From: Atopsyche davidsoni
Taxonomy: Eukaryota > Arthropoda > Insecta > Trichoptera > Hydrobiosidae
NCBI GenBank assembly: GCA_022113835.1
Contig: JAILWY010000010.1
Span: 15,123,501 to 15,187,500, forward strand
Length of the DNA stretch: 64,000 bases
Direction: 5' to 3'
Each line of letters begins with the position of its first letter. Position 1 is the stretch's first letter. The translations under genes and the position numbers were made by a program. Shown piece after piece: positions 25,601 through 40,600 of this stretch. The notes beneath the pieces were generated by a model. The model saw only the letters and a list, made by a program, of their open reading frames with translations, was not told where the DNA came from and ran no database searches.

Positions 25601-28600
25601 AACGCACACAACGTTGTGAGGGAAACCAAACCACCCGTCGGCGTTAGCGGACACACCTTACCATGGCCATGGCTACCGCCTCCCAGAGCGGTAGCCATGG
25701 CTCATGATGCCAGTTTTTAAGACACATTTTGGGTAGAGACCAATATACGTGTTACGAAAAAAATATAGACAGGTAAGAAGTCAGTTGAATCCGAATGCAA
25801 TATTTACAATCGTCTCTGCTTTTTTACACAATAAAACACCACTTAAAAGGTTTTTATTATTCAAAGTTGAAAGTAGTTATAATATTCACGGAGACAGCAG
25901 CGTTGCCACCAGAACAGTCACTCTCTCGTCAATAATTCAGCACACAGCCATTCGCGTTGGCCTTTCCGATCCCCTGATTTAGCCAGTCTGGACGGATCGA
26001 GCTGAACTTCCCGCACGTCCGATGCAGCACAATAACTACATTGTCGACAAATAACATCACATTGCTTTATGCATCCTCGGGTGTACGTTTTGAGTACGTA
26101 GTGAGGGCTTGTATTTGCGTGGAGTTTCATATTTGATACGAAAATTTGATTATCCCCGGTTTCAGCTTTCGGGCACATCGATGCGTTACTGTCGAGAGGC
26201 TCCCAGTATGCGCGGTTCCATTATGTTTCCGTCCAAACCCAAGCTCATAGCTTGATTGTCCCATAGCATGCGCTGCATTAAAGCTTTTAGCTACAATTTT
26301 GAGAGTTTTTTTATTGTTGTATATAACGGGAACTAAGTTCGTGTGTAAACAAAATGATCACATTGACTAATAATATCTTCTAATAAAAATATAACATAAT
26401 AAAGAAAATCTTTTATATTTTTTAAAGATCTTAACGTGTAAACGCCCACTTTTTATAATAAAATATAATTGGCTTTCCATATTTGTTTCTATTTTAGTAA
26501 AGATTTATCTCTTTTTTTATTTCATTAGTTGCTTTATTAAAAGTAAATGCGTTATATTATCTTTACTTCGTAGACTCGAACGATCAACATGAAATTTTCG
26601 CGTAAAGAATATCTATATCGGCCCTTATTGGAAAACTTTCTCATTTCGCTACAAGTTTTTGGGCAGAAATTCACTCGTTGCATTCCTACTTAAATTCAAT
26701 CAAGTTATTGCTACACGAGAAAACGATTGATGCTACTCTAGATTTTTTCTAAAATTCTTTTGCTTAGTTATAAAATATTTATTTTGCTTTATGTATATGT
26801 AGTTATGCTATCATGTAGCATGAATTTGTCGTAAGCATGCATATGAGGTTAAGCCCATCCAAGCACGGAAATTAACAATGAAACATTGCATTATGAGCTA
26901 CCACTCGTGGGAATGTTTTCCCTCTTTCACACTTTGCGCCACAGGATATGAGTTCAAGCCCACACTTCATTCCCCTGCCGCTGTAGCCGATAGTAAGTTG
27001 CCGTCAACATGTTTGATTCCGTGAATATTTAATCGATTTTTAGAATGCCTGCATTTTAGATTTATTTTATCTTTTTTACAAGATAAAACTTTAGGAAGTC
27101 AAATGCATTATAATAATGAATAGTTTTACGCATATGCAATGATAAAACTACGGCAAAATGTGACATAAAAGCATCTTGTTTTTTTTATTATGAATTATCC
27201 GTTCAAGTGTACGGTAGCAATTTTTTTGTTATTCGAACGTATTTACAAAATATAAATATAATTTGATTAATGTTTCTATTATAAAATAAACAGTTTCATT
27301 TTTATTATTTGTAAATAATGAATGTGTCGATAAAGTATTTTTAGATTTGAGTAAGAAAACTCTTAATATAATCATATGCATTAAAAGTCATAGTGTGTAA
27401 GAATCGCCGTAAGAAACTGTCTAACACCTATCTAGATGACGATGCGCGCTGAAGTGTTTTCGTTGGCTGAGACTCCGAGCTACCGGGACGTGCATACATT
27501 ACATACTACACGAGAGCCTTCCTTCCGAAGGATATCTTATGTAATCCGCGTACCTTGATATTAGTTTCCTATGCTAGAGCAAAGCCAACTACTCGTAAGT
27601 AGGTTAAGAATTTACTCGCACTTCTACTGTGGATATGGATTATTAGGGAAAACATTAACAACTTTAAATAATGCACGTAAATAATGTTTATAATTAAATA
27701 ATATTTTTGGCTTCTCATTAAAATTGTACGAACCACTAAAATATATGGAATTGGGACCGATCAAGAATTTTCTTACCCCGCTCCAACCGTAGGGCAAAAA
27801 GCCCTTGTGCTCGGTCCAGTTGTCAGCGCGCACGTAGAAGAGCCCCGCCGCCATGATGAAGACCCAGACGGAGAGGTTGATGACGTTCAGCACGTTGTTG
27901 AAGATCAGCGACTTCTTCACTCCCGCCGCCATCAACACCGTCATCAGCAGCGTGATCACGCACGCCACGATGTCTGGGGGGCGCCCTGTTGATACAAAGC
28001 ACAATTACATTATTTTTCAAATTTAAGACCTTATATTACTTGCTTACCGTAATATAATATGTATTTAAAAAAATATATGTTTGTAAAATTATTTTAAATA
28101 TTTTAGTAAATTCTCGACCTTTCATAAGCGTTGAGTAAAATTTAAAATATTTACATCGAATTCTTTTTATCCCAAATGTCGTATGTCACTCTTAGCAAAC
28201 TTGGAAAATAAAGTTAAATACAAAACTCTTAAGTTTCTTTGCCGATCAATTTTGCGTATCCATAAATTGACGTGGGCACTAAGTGCAAATTCATACAACG
28301 TTAATAACCTAACTTTTATAAATTTTCAGCAACGCTCATTGTATATTAAAATTCTTTTTGTTGTTAAAATTGCACAATAAACATGCTAAAAAAAATATAA
28401 TAATGAAACATGTAAATTTATAACAAACGCGAGAGCTCGTTAAAAAAAGAAACAACACAACAACTACGCCTGTGCATGCTTTGATATTTTGTTTTATCCT
28501 GTAAATTTTAAATTTAAGCGCAAATTTAAATTATATTCAATTTATATCCCTGACTCTGATTGAAATAGTAGTATGGAAAACGGTGTTTTGCACGGCAGTA

Positions 28601-31600
28601 CCACCCCTCATGTACACCTCAAAGTGGATTGGTTTTAGTCATGGAGCATACTTTCTCTCTGACTCATATTGGATTTACCACACTCGCCTCCATCAGCTTC
28701 GGGTTCACGAGGATACATTTTCTCGTCAGCTTTCGGCTGTAACCCTCATTCACTTTTTATTATTGAAATAATAAATATTTGTAAACGTATTTCTTTTAAC
28801 TATTTATTTGTGCAATTGATAACAACAAAATTGAACTTCAAAGTTACAGCTTGTATTATGGATTGTTAAAAAGATTTTTAATAAAACCCATAAACCGAGT
28901 CATTATAACAATAATGGCCGCCAAAATCAACAGACACAACACGATCCCCATTACTGTCCGCCCCATTATAAGAAAAATCGATAGCTCGTGACAAGTAAAA
29001 ATGTATAATTTAGAATAAATTTTATTAAAATAACACGCATGATAACTTGATTCAGAAATAAAAATTCCAAGAAGTTTTACGTACATTGAATTATTATTTT
29101 ATGTTAAATTGGCATTATTGATTATTCCGAAATTCATGAAAACCGTTTTGTTTTCAGCAAAAATCAAAGGCTGTGCTCATCCGACGGTGATATTATCTGA
29201 ATGTTAAACCGAGCCCTAAAAGCCGCTTCCAATTAATAGTATCTATTGAGAACATCCGCCGGCAAAGCGTGAGCGGCAGCGGGCACAGCCGAGGGGCCTA
29301 TTTATTATTCAAGTGAATAATACTCGCACGAGGCTGATCTCTCCGGGAGCGCAGGCGGCACGGAGAGTACTTAGGCAACAGCACGTCCGCGACAGCATCG
29401 CGCCGGCATTGCACGGCGGCGAGGTATTATTGCACTCAAAACATGTAGTTGTACTATGGTTTCCTAACAAATATATGTTTTAAATACTGCTGTATTCAAA
29501 TACAAAAGTTTAATTTGAAATCCTTCAATTTGGTTGATAACAACTGACGAGATAATGCTCTCTGGACATCTGATTTCCTTCACAGCTTTCCTCATTATGT
29601 TCCTTGTGCATGGCTGCCATTATGTACTCTGGGCGTGAGTAAAGGATCGGTAATCGAGTAGTAGACTTGGAAATGCTCTGGATGTACCTTAAGGAGGCTC
29701 GTGCTGTCAGATTTAAACGCTAGAGCTTTGTAAGGAAATGATTATATAATAATGCTACTGGGCAGCAACAATACGCAGACTTTTCCTTCCAATATAAAAC
29801 TACGGTGTAGAAGGACCCGGGGACCCACTACACTATTTTATCATTAGAAAACCATGAAAACTGGCTCAGCATGAGTGTATGTCCAGTGAAATGGACGCCA
29901 ACCTCCTCTGAGGAGAAGTACTTGATGTAGAAGGACATCTGATAACTTTTTATCTGATAAGGACTACTCAGTACCGACGGAGAGACGTCAGCGTGTCGAG
30001 CTATGCGTCAGCGTGTCTGAAGTGGTGATTCTATATATTTTTAAAATTTAACTAAAATAATTGTTAGTTAATCATGATCGCAATGTCAATAAAACAAATA
30101 ATATTATAACGCAGGGCTGTAATCTATTTTGTTAAAGTTTAATCTTCTACTATATCAAAGCATTCATGATATTTTTGCACCTGATGGTAAGTATAGTTAA
30201 TCTTGAAATGTTGGTTTCATTAGTTTGAATATAAAAAATAAGAAATTTTACTGTTTCTAGTCAGCAACATCTATATCATACACAGAAATGAGTCCATTAT
30301 TTTCGAATCAATATCATAATCAAGAAAAATGGTGCTAAATCACCATTTTCCTTAAAGATAAACTTTGTTCATTAGTAATAATTTTCTGATTTACTTATTT
30401 GTGTTTAGTTGTGTTATTGCATACTTCTGTGACCAAAATCGAAATTCAATAAACCAACAAAACGTATGTTCGTATACACGTGAAGATTTGTTTTATTTAT
30501 AAGGGTTGAATGTATCACCATAGTAAGGGACTTCCGATAAAGGCTCAGGCAATAAAGTTACCCCGACTGGGTGGCCGGGGTAGCTTCTCTGGCGTTATTG
30601 CAAACTTTCTTTATTTATTAAATCTCGGCTATGATAAATTAAATTAATACAGAAATTTACATTTTACATTCACCGCTCGGCTCGATTATGCTGGAGATGA
30701 TAATGAGCGCCAAGAGCTCAATGCGGAGATTAACCGGCTTCTTTTTATAAAGTAAGAGAGAGCATCCAGACTGTGGGTGGCCCTTGATTAAAATGACTGA
30801 ATACTTGAAATATCTTCGACGTCTTCGTAGATTAATCGAAATTCATTGAAATTATTATAACAGTTATTAATCATTATGTAGATAAGTTGGATCGGCTGTT
30901 GTTCTTTTATTACAGAAGCGGTGATAATGAACATAACGAAGGTTAAAAACGATTTTATACACAAACAAAAATGTTTATATAAATATGTTTTGAAAAATTA
31001 TTAAAAATATATTCTATAACATTTTATTCTTCGGTATTTTTTTCATTACTACAAAGTATGGTTGAGAGAGATTTCTATTTTATATTTTTTAATTTGCATA
31101 GATTACTGTTAATGGTAACGTAATTTATTTACAGCTTTGAATTAGTCCAGAGAAATTTATAATAGGTTAGACGACACTTTACATAAATACTGTTTTTATT
31201 ACATGTTTGCGTTATATTGCTGATTGATTAAAAATAGATTATGAGATTCAGTGTTGTAAAATAAGGGAGTACAATCGAGGTTAGCTCGAATCGACATGGA
31301 CTGAGAGTTTGACGGTTCTATATTTGTATTGACAAGCAAGTTCTAAATATACCACCACAGCTGAAACGTCCTCGGTTCTTAGGGATGAGAGGCATTAAGA
31401 ATGTAATGAAAATTAGTTGATGGTTAGTACTTAAAAAGAGAAGTACTTTACGCGGCAGGGATGTACAAACTCCCTATTGTTTCCCCAAAGGTGTGTTAAA
31501 TAAAGTATGTGCCTATAAAACTCCGGTAAAATAACATAAACTAGGTCTTTGAGATTTTTAGGTCTGACGGGAGTATTAGAAACCAAGCGTAAAAATAATT

Positions 31601-34600
31601 GAAGAGTTTGTAGCGACCTGCCCTAACTTTTATGAAGGGATATGATCCACAATTTGAATGGCCAACAGTTCAATCTAAAGAGAAGTATATACATTGTTCA
31701 TTACTCAAAACTAAAATGATTGATGAGCCTATCGAAAAGTATTTTTTTGAGAGTGACTTTGATTTTTCCTGTACATTAACAACATATCACAAAGAACTAA
31801 TCAATACAAAGTGAAATTAACAATAAAATAGAAAGCATCAGGTTTCATCGCTGAGTTAAAAAAAGGAGTAGAGTAATTCATAATATTTAATATTATGCAC
31901 GGTGTAAATAATAAACCCAGATAAGTTTAATGTCATTGAAATAAACCATTGATTTTTAAATACATAAAAATCAAATAACTTATGATAATTAAATAAATTC
32001 AGGCCAACACTCCATTGATTCGTTATCTGATTATCCAAACCTAAATTATAGACGGACTATTTTTATCTAGCGAAATTTAGCATTTCACCATCAAAACATT
32101 AGTTCTTCGGGTGCTGTGATTATTTTCCTTGAATAATTTTATTGCATAATATTATTAATAATTAATATTTTACATATTTATAATTATAAAGTATTAAAGT
32201 TTACCAAAAACAATTAAAGAACATTATGCCTATTTTCATTTCGCATTTCTTCTGTAGTCTTAGTATGAGTCTTCTTTTTAATGTTTATTTTATTCAGGTT
32301 TAAGCATCGAAATGCAGTCAATACTTTCAATCAACAAGCTCTCAAATCGAGATGAATCCCAATTGTGAATTTAACCGCTTCCCCTTTCCAATTTGCCCAA
32401 TGAACTGTGAAATTCTTTAAGAGCCTATCAATACCTTCCAGCTTTTAGAGAATTGAATAAAGTGGTTCAGAAAATCTGGATTTTACGTCCTAGTACCACA
32501 CTACTAATGCGCCGACTTAATTGCGATCCCGAAGTTATAACAGTGTGCTGATTTTAAGCCTTAATAAATGCCCAAAACTTAATACATTTTACGTAACGTT
32601 ATATAAGCATATACAACTTATTTAATCGTTGCCTCAAAGTTCTTATAATGCCAATATAAAAAAATAACACGAATAAAAACTGATTTATAAACATATATTT
32701 TGTCAAGTGGTTCACATTTTATAATTTTTTTTAAAAATTAAACTCTAAAATAAATTTAACTAAAGCATTAAGTAATTTATGCATATGCTATTACATTTCA
32801 ATAAAGTATTAGAAATTATAAAATGTTATGATGAAATGATTTTTGTTTTTGTTGGAAATACGTTGGAAAAAGTACTCGTTCAAATAAATCTCTGTGAGTG
32901 TTTTTGTTTCAACAAATTGCTTTAACTTAATGTTGGAAGTAAGTTCTTACCGAAGAAAGTTCCCAGCGAGTTCGCCATCGTGGTGCTGATGACGCCATTT
33001 GACAAAGCGTCGAAGCAGGCACTGAGGGCACACGCGCACGCACTGGTCCCAATCTGCAAAGGAAAAACGGATTCAAACGACGTGCACAGCTGAGAACAAT
33101 TAGTAGGAAAGGAAAGGCCATCTGGAAACACTGAACAAATATTAAGTGGATCACATAAAACCGTACGTAAACCATCTGTTAATACGAAGGAATATGATAA
33201 AACGTACTAATTCGTAACCGTACGTATTCGTGTTTCTAAGTTTTTCTCTCCCGCTTTCGTTCGCTTGATTATTATCAAGTTCTTTTATGTTAACAGAACG
33301 GCGTATTAAAGTAATGATTAACCTGGCGATATCAAACTTTTAGTGATAATTGACATTCTTGAATACTTGTTTTATTTTTAAAATAATTTTGTTTCTTTTT
33401 TTTCTATTCAACAGATTATAACGATTGTGGAAAAAAGGTTTCAAAATATTTTTGAAATAAAGATGACTGTGATTTATAAATATAAGCTATAATTTTTAAT
33501 GAAGTTTTTTTAATTTTAACATTTTGGTATTAAAAACACACATTAGAAATTAAGGTGGTGCATTGAAACATCAATTATATTGATCCGAATTGTAGTGTTA
33601 ACAAGTCAAAGATGTATTCTAGTTTAGAATATATCTTCAATATTTGTAGGCTACTTTTTTGATAGTCAAAAAAGTATTTTTTTTTAATGAATCGAATCTT
33701 CCTAAGTAAATTTATGCATCATTAAAATAATATCTATTTTCGAAGTCAAAGGTACAAAGTGGGCGGTATTAACTGTTTCTTTGCAGCAAAAGGCATTTAC
33801 AATTTAATACATGACTAAGCGAGATGGCTAGCGACGACCGACCCCTAAAGACTGTCATTAAGTAAAATTGTCCGACTGATATCTCCACTTACCGGTAATC
33901 GCTATTCCCTTTGACTACCTTTTGCAACGTTGAACCATTAAACGTTTATTGTTAATTCCCACGTATTTTGGTATAAACCAATATAAAAATATCTCATTAA
34001 TGTCCTATTAAGTGTTATATAAGTTTTTATTTTGTGCAAGATGTTATTTTATACTAGATCTATAGTATAAGCTGTGTAAAACGTTACATAAAACTATATG
34101 TTTTTCAACAGTCATATGGAAATAAAAACGATAAGAAAGAGTATGTTAGAGAATTCATATGTTCTAGTTATTGATATGTATATACCCAAATTGAGTACGT
34201 TTTTGTTAACCGCAAATTTATTGATGTTTTTCATACTGATGATACACCACCACTCGTAAAATGAAGAAAACAAAACTACTAAGGCTTAAGCAATCACAAA
34301 CAAAGCATTATAAAAATAAACTTGTTGAAGACGAGGTCACGCTGATTTACTTATGGGAGGGCTACGAAAAAGAGCCATGTACTATATAATCATATCATTC
34401 GATTTTCTGAATTTCAGTTAATATGGTTTATTGTTTGTAAAATACGATAATTTGATTTTACGAACGCCAGCCAGTGACGGGTCACTAACTCAGAATTAAA
34501 GGCCCCAGCCTCTACGCCTCTGTATTATATTGAGAACTATCTTAATAAAATAAAGTTATTCTACAGCCGAAGTGGCATGGTTGAAAACGTATAATTAATT

Positions 34601-37600
34601 TATTTATAAGGTGTTGTCTGTGAAGAATTCGTGAATGCTAGATTTCGTAGGACATGGAAAATACTTTTATATCCATATAGCTCGTAGATAAAATCAATCT
34701 TAACTTACAAGAGAACCAAATATTTATTTTAGAAATTTAATATTTTTGACAGAGAGTACTTGTTGGAATTCCATCTTAATATTTATTTGAATAAAATACT
34801 TTGACCTTTGACGGTTGGCGAAACCGGTCACAAATAAAAAACGAATATGTGGAAAATCACTCAAGTATTTCATTAAAAAAATATTAAATATTTATTTTAA
34901 TCAAAATCTACAAGTAATATTTCTTGGCCGACAGTAAAAAAAAAAAAGATATATCTTAAATTGATAAATCCAAGTAGCAAAGATTAGTCACAAGCAGCAT
35001 ACAAAAAATAAAATATATAATTCTTCAAGATGAACCATTAAACATTTATTGAATGTGCATTCCACGTATCGAGTTAAATGTTTCTTGCTGCAACTCAATC
35101 TACCGTAATTATTGATTATTACAGTCGTCACGTCAGAATTACATTTAATCCCGGGGAAATGTGAATAGAATTAAACATCGCGGAGCTTAATGACGCGGCG
35201 CTCGGCACGGAGCTTGGGCGTTATGGGTTTATTAAGGCGTTAAATAGAGAAATGTGATAATATGGAGAGGGCTCTCTTCTATTTATAATATATTTGCACG
35301 TAAATTTCCTTTTATAAGTATCAGAATATTTTTTAATATGTACTCAACGCGCGAGTAAAAAAATACTTATAGATTGGTTTGCTCTAGGTTTCTACAGCAT
35401 AAAGTAAATACTCCCGGGCAACAAGGAGTGCGCAATGTCTTTAAAATGTCGGAAGTTGCTTGCAATATTTTCTAGTAAAAGACGCAAAGCTGTAATGCAT
35501 GATTTAAAAATATATCAACGAATATAATTTTATGCGCAGGTACACGGAATAGAAAATACTAAATAAAACAAAATCATGTTTTTATTTTTAGCTTGTTTCA
35601 AATCGTATTGCATCTATATCAATTATTTTTATAGTAAGCTAAATATCTTTTTAGAGTAGACTTTTATATTTATTTTACTGTATGCGATTGTTTTTAATCA
35701 AAATATGATATATTTCCGTTAAACTATTGATAAGTTATTTAATGCCCTTATTCCATAAATATCGATAACAGCTGTAAAAAGCTTTGATCTGCTGTAAAAT
35801 AATTAAATCTAATACTGTTCAATTACTGCCGAGAATTCGAGAGACGTTCAGATGGTTTTATTTAATATCATTTTATTGAAGGACGGATATACTATTGAAA
35901 TTCAATCAATAATCAGAAGGAGTTTCTGTTTTTTATTGAGAATTTTAACAAGAACATCTAAGATACGATAAAAAATACCTCATTATAAGGACTGGGACGA
36001 AAAAACACTTTCTCCTGCTGTCCCCGAGGGTATAATGAGTGCATAACTTGCTGACTGCCTGCTGCCGAGTACTGAATTTACAGGCGAAAAGTCGTTTATT
36101 TAACAATTAAGTTAGCATGCAATTTGTTTGCAAGCATTATATTTTGTGAGATGCGCTCTTTTCCAAATAAAAAGATTCATTTTGTTTATTTAAGATTTAA
36201 CAATGCATCTATTACTTTTTGAAATTTTCCAACACTTTTTAATAGGAATATTTCACTTGACCAAAATGAACAATGTTTACAACCGCAGTTTTTATTACAT
36301 AAATATTATTTTAAAGTTTATATTTCACGGCTCTATAATTCTATCAACTGTCACACGGTAAGCTGAATTTACGTTAAGACCTTACTACACTTAACTATAG
36401 TTATGAAGTCGATATTTAAAAAAAACACTATTGATTATAGAGTTTTAGAGAATGTTGAGGTTAATTCATCACATATTTTAAACTAGATTTCAAAAATAAA
36501 ATCTTCTGATATAATAAAAACAACTCTTAAATGTGCGTTTTGAAGATTTCCGATTTGTTTTCAAGAGATCGGAAGTTGGTCGTAAGATTTATGTTAGCAG
36601 TTTAATGGCCCTATGTAAAAATTGTCGTGCATGTTTAGCAGAAACTTCTTGGGAACAGCTCAAGAATGAATGCAATATTTCTACCAATAAATATATTTAC
36701 GTCTTTACAAGTTCAGTGCTTGAGTGTAACTGAAGTATCGACAGGCTACACATAGGCTGCCTAGTACTTCACTGAAAGTTTCTCATTTAAGCAGGTGAAT
36801 ATTCAAAGGGAAGAACTAATTTTGTGTACCCAACTTAAACTGTCGGCAAATCCAAATTATCTACAAAATAGAACATACCACTACAAATCTGTCTTTCCTC
36901 GAATTTCACCTCAAGTTTTGTAACAAATATATTGTATAAATGTAAATATTAAAAACACCACTGAAATGTGATTAACCAAAAAAGCATTTAATTAGCATGA
37001 AAAGAAATTTATTTATTGTCTATATTCTGTGAGATAAGTGATGCTAATGAGCTTAGTGGCGAACAGCCGTAATTAGAGCGTTTAATCCTTTAAGTTTAGA
37101 CTCACCAGGTATTCAAGGATCATGTTCCAGCCAATGACGAAGGCTATGAACTCTCCCACGGTGACGTAGGAGTACATGTAGGCGGAGCCGGTGGTGTGGG
37201 GCACTCGCACGCCGAACTCTGCGTAGCAGGCACCTGCGACAATACACAGCACTAAATAAATCTGCCCATAAATCAGTCACCTCGGCAGTCCTACTGAACA
37301 CAAAGAAAGAGGGGGCGTGAATCGATTTCCATACAACCTTAGCGTACTTTTCGCACGTTCAATATTTAAAGTGCAAAAAAGTACTTGAGAAAATATGAAG
37401 AAGTAATATTTGCATATTTATAAATATATACACAAAATTTAAATACTTTGCTTTCTTTTCTTGCAGTATGACGTAGAGAATCATCTCAAGAAGTTGTGAT
37501 TCCTGGTTTCTGGACACTGAGTATGGTTTGTTTCATGTTTGTCAGAGAGACAATGCGCGAGCTAAATGCCGCCCTCTGCTACTCACGATGGAGAATAGAA

Positions 37601-40600
37601 TCTCAGTTTGCTGATCCACACACAGGATACATCAAATACCTTAAGTGCTCTTTTAATTTAATTGAATGTTTAAGTTATTATTCATTAAATAAATCCTATT
37701 AATGTCAAATTGGTTTTCACAATTTTACTTAAATGTGTACTTAATTATCAAATAAATAACTAATAAAGGATATACTCTCCTGGCATTAGCGACACCCACA
37801 AGTAATAAACAAGTACCTGTGATGTAAATACTTTCATTTTATTGAAAACCACTTTGTTAGTTTGGATTTTCTTAGTATTTGAAAGCATCAGAGTTTATAC
37901 ACATAATTGGAATGAAATATTCTGTCGTGGATATTATACGCCTATATTGGTTTTGATTATTGTGTTTAAAAACACAAAAAAATACTTTATTATTATCTTT
38001 GCTTGGAAGTATTTCCAATGAGGTTGTTTGGTTTTGCTAAGTTTTAACTTTTCTAAAAAGATAAAAAAAAAAAAAACATGATGAAAGGCTTACCGGAGAA
38101 GACGCTGGCGAGAGCAGCGATGACGAAACTGATCACCACCCCAGGCCCGGCGACGTTCCTCGCCACCATACCGCTCACGAGGTACATCCCCGTGCCGACG
38201 CAGGACCCCACCCCCAGAGACGTCAGGTCCAGTGTCGTCAGGCATTTCTAAAAAAAGTAACATTCAATTTAGACTTGATTGCCCTGCTTTTTTATTTGCT
38301 CATAACAAAATTAACACAAAAAAGGTCTTGGAGCATTCTAATTAAATGCTGTCTACTTTATTTTTTTGCATGTAATATGATCGTGGCCGGAGATGGAAAT
38401 TGCTTCCCCTTCCACACCCCAGGCGTAGTTAATTAAGAACGCCAGGAGTCATACCCTCTCGATCTAACTGTCGATAGGTCTTATTTCTATTAAAAATATA
38501 TTAAAAGTTAACCGAAATTTACACCAGCGTAAATTTTTATGTCAATTCACTTATTGGCTTTTTATTAATTTTACTCATTATATATACCTCGAAGATGGTA
38601 TGCTTTAGATTTGAAATGTGTATGTATTTGATATTAAAATTAAATTTCCCATGTCTAAATTTCTTATCGAAAGCATCATTTCTGTACAAATAAAATTAAA
38701 AAACTTTGTAGAATTTCTGTGGACTTCGATTTAAAAAACAACACTGTGTAATTAAAATAAAAATATCACAAGTGAGAATGATTCTGTTGAATAATGGTTC
38801 TGTATCATTGATTTCCAGTTTTGTGCCCGTGTTTATTCATACGAAAATCTATAATAATAATTCGCCCACTTCTCATAAGATACCTCTTGAAAATATCACA
38901 ATTGAATCGAAAGTAATTATAATTAAATTTAATTGAGAGATTAATTTAATTTGAATTAATGAATATGTACAATGATTCAAGTAGAGGTATTTATTACAGT
39001 ACAATGAATTACTCTCTCAGTAATGTTATAAAAGTCCTTCATCACTCAATCATCTTATTCGTAGTGCATGTTTTATTTATCTCTGGGCGTATATTTCCTT
39101 TCGGCAACTGGCGAATCGGGGACAGTGTTTACTTTACAAGATCGACGAGTTGAAGATGTATTAGTACTGCTGGTATGTGTTTGTTCGACAACTCGGTTTA
39201 ATATTATTATACCTCTTGGGTTTTATGGGCTCCTGATCAAATAAACGTACGGCCGTGGGCAGTCAGCCCGGGAAGCTCTGAATAAACTGTGCGACAATTG
39301 AACAGGATGTAGTAAATATATTTGTTTGTTTTGGATTTAAAGGCAATCTTCATAAACTCTGTGGTTTTAAAAGCTTGGGACAGATCGAAAAATCATTAAT
39401 TTTTTAATATTGGCGAATCTGTGAGCAATTTCAGTAAAAAAATAATCACTGAGTTTGAAAGCCGCCTGCAAATAAACGGTTTCGTAATATTTTTATATAA
39501 TGATGTTTTGATATAGAGTGTTAAATTTTAAGTACTTCAAGGGTTCTCAAGAAATATTATTTTTTAAAACAATTCTGCTATTCACAAACGAGATTTCCAT
39601 TTTCGTGTTAATGCAACTTCAGAAAAGAATAAAAAAATATTATGCTTAGAGGTTCGTTCTGATAATATTATGGAAAAGAAAATGAATTTCTCAAGTAGCT
39701 TCAAGGTTTCTTGGGAACACAAAAGCTGAATGTAATAAGATTAACGGCCAATTACGAAGTCTTTATGTGAATATAAATAAATATTCCCTGAATAAATAAA
39801 TATTTCATGAAATGAAAAGTTTTTTAATTTTAATTATTAAATTTAATTTCTATTTGAAGCGATGTGATAATTTCAACACAAATTCAATTGAAAAATGGAT
39901 TAGAAAATGTAGGATAAACTATTTTTGGATAAATTGGTAAAATATATTTAACCTGTTTTTTATGTCAATATAATACCACAAAAATATTTTTTACATATTG
40001 GAAAAGATTAATTTTTTCCCAGTTTTTCATTACAAGAGCCTATCACTAAATTTTATAACTTGTATTTTGTATTGCTTCTGATTTTATTCTATTTTTATTA
40101 AATTTTATACACATGGTTTCAAATTCATTACAAATTTTAGTATTTATAAAATATAGATTCTTTATTTTCTTTTTGGTTAATCTATATATATAAAACACAA
40201 AAGATGCTTCCATGTCCGTCATAGGCTTTGAAACCATCCAACCGATGTGCCCCAAACCGGTTTCATTTGAAAGAATGCGAAATGCGAAGAATGCGAAGAA
40301 TCTTTAAGACTATTAAAAATATGCATCAAATATATTCGGTCTATTAATTAAGTCAATTTCGACATTTTCCATACAAAAATTTTCAACATCTGTAAAGTAG
40401 ACATTGTTCCTGGCAAAAAATTGAAAAAAGAACATTGATCGCGCATAAAACAAAATCACTATCTGTCATTCACAACAGAGAGTTTTATCATAATGAGTTT
40501 GTCTGTTTATATATGGGAAAAAAATTATAAAACAAAAATATTTGTATTACAAGTTTCATCTACGGATTATTATGCATATCGCATTATGATAAGAGCCCAA

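Larger units (their letters stand above)
27986..32950. other. Intron of the CAT gene (5.0 kb)
   Basis: Contains a GC-richer stretch at 28585-28760, a small membrane-type open frame (28856-28966, minus), a CpG-rich islet (29205-29430), a dispersed repeat copy (about 29600-29690) and a short hairpin TACCCCG...CGGGGTA at 30559-30582. Otherwise AT-rich with no supported gene. Confidence 0.5.

Noticed and set aside
26940..26965. B-box-like GAGTTCAAGCCC
   Set aside because: No A box at the right distance and no cloverleaf; not a tRNA or clear SINE.
27807..28020. Open frames on both strands over exon E5
   Set aside because: Shadow frames of the real exon, rich in His, Arg and Asp as expected for off-frame GC-rich coding DNA.
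31632..31814. Plus-strand 60-codon frame ([11 protein letters not shown])
   Set aside because: No recognisable family, flanked by AT-rich DNA, no splice partners found.
36533..36733. Plus-strand frame with [12 protein letters not shown], reminiscent of a ZAD zinc finger
   Set aside because: Only the first Cys pair is suggestive; the second pair is absent and there is no linked zinc-finger exon.
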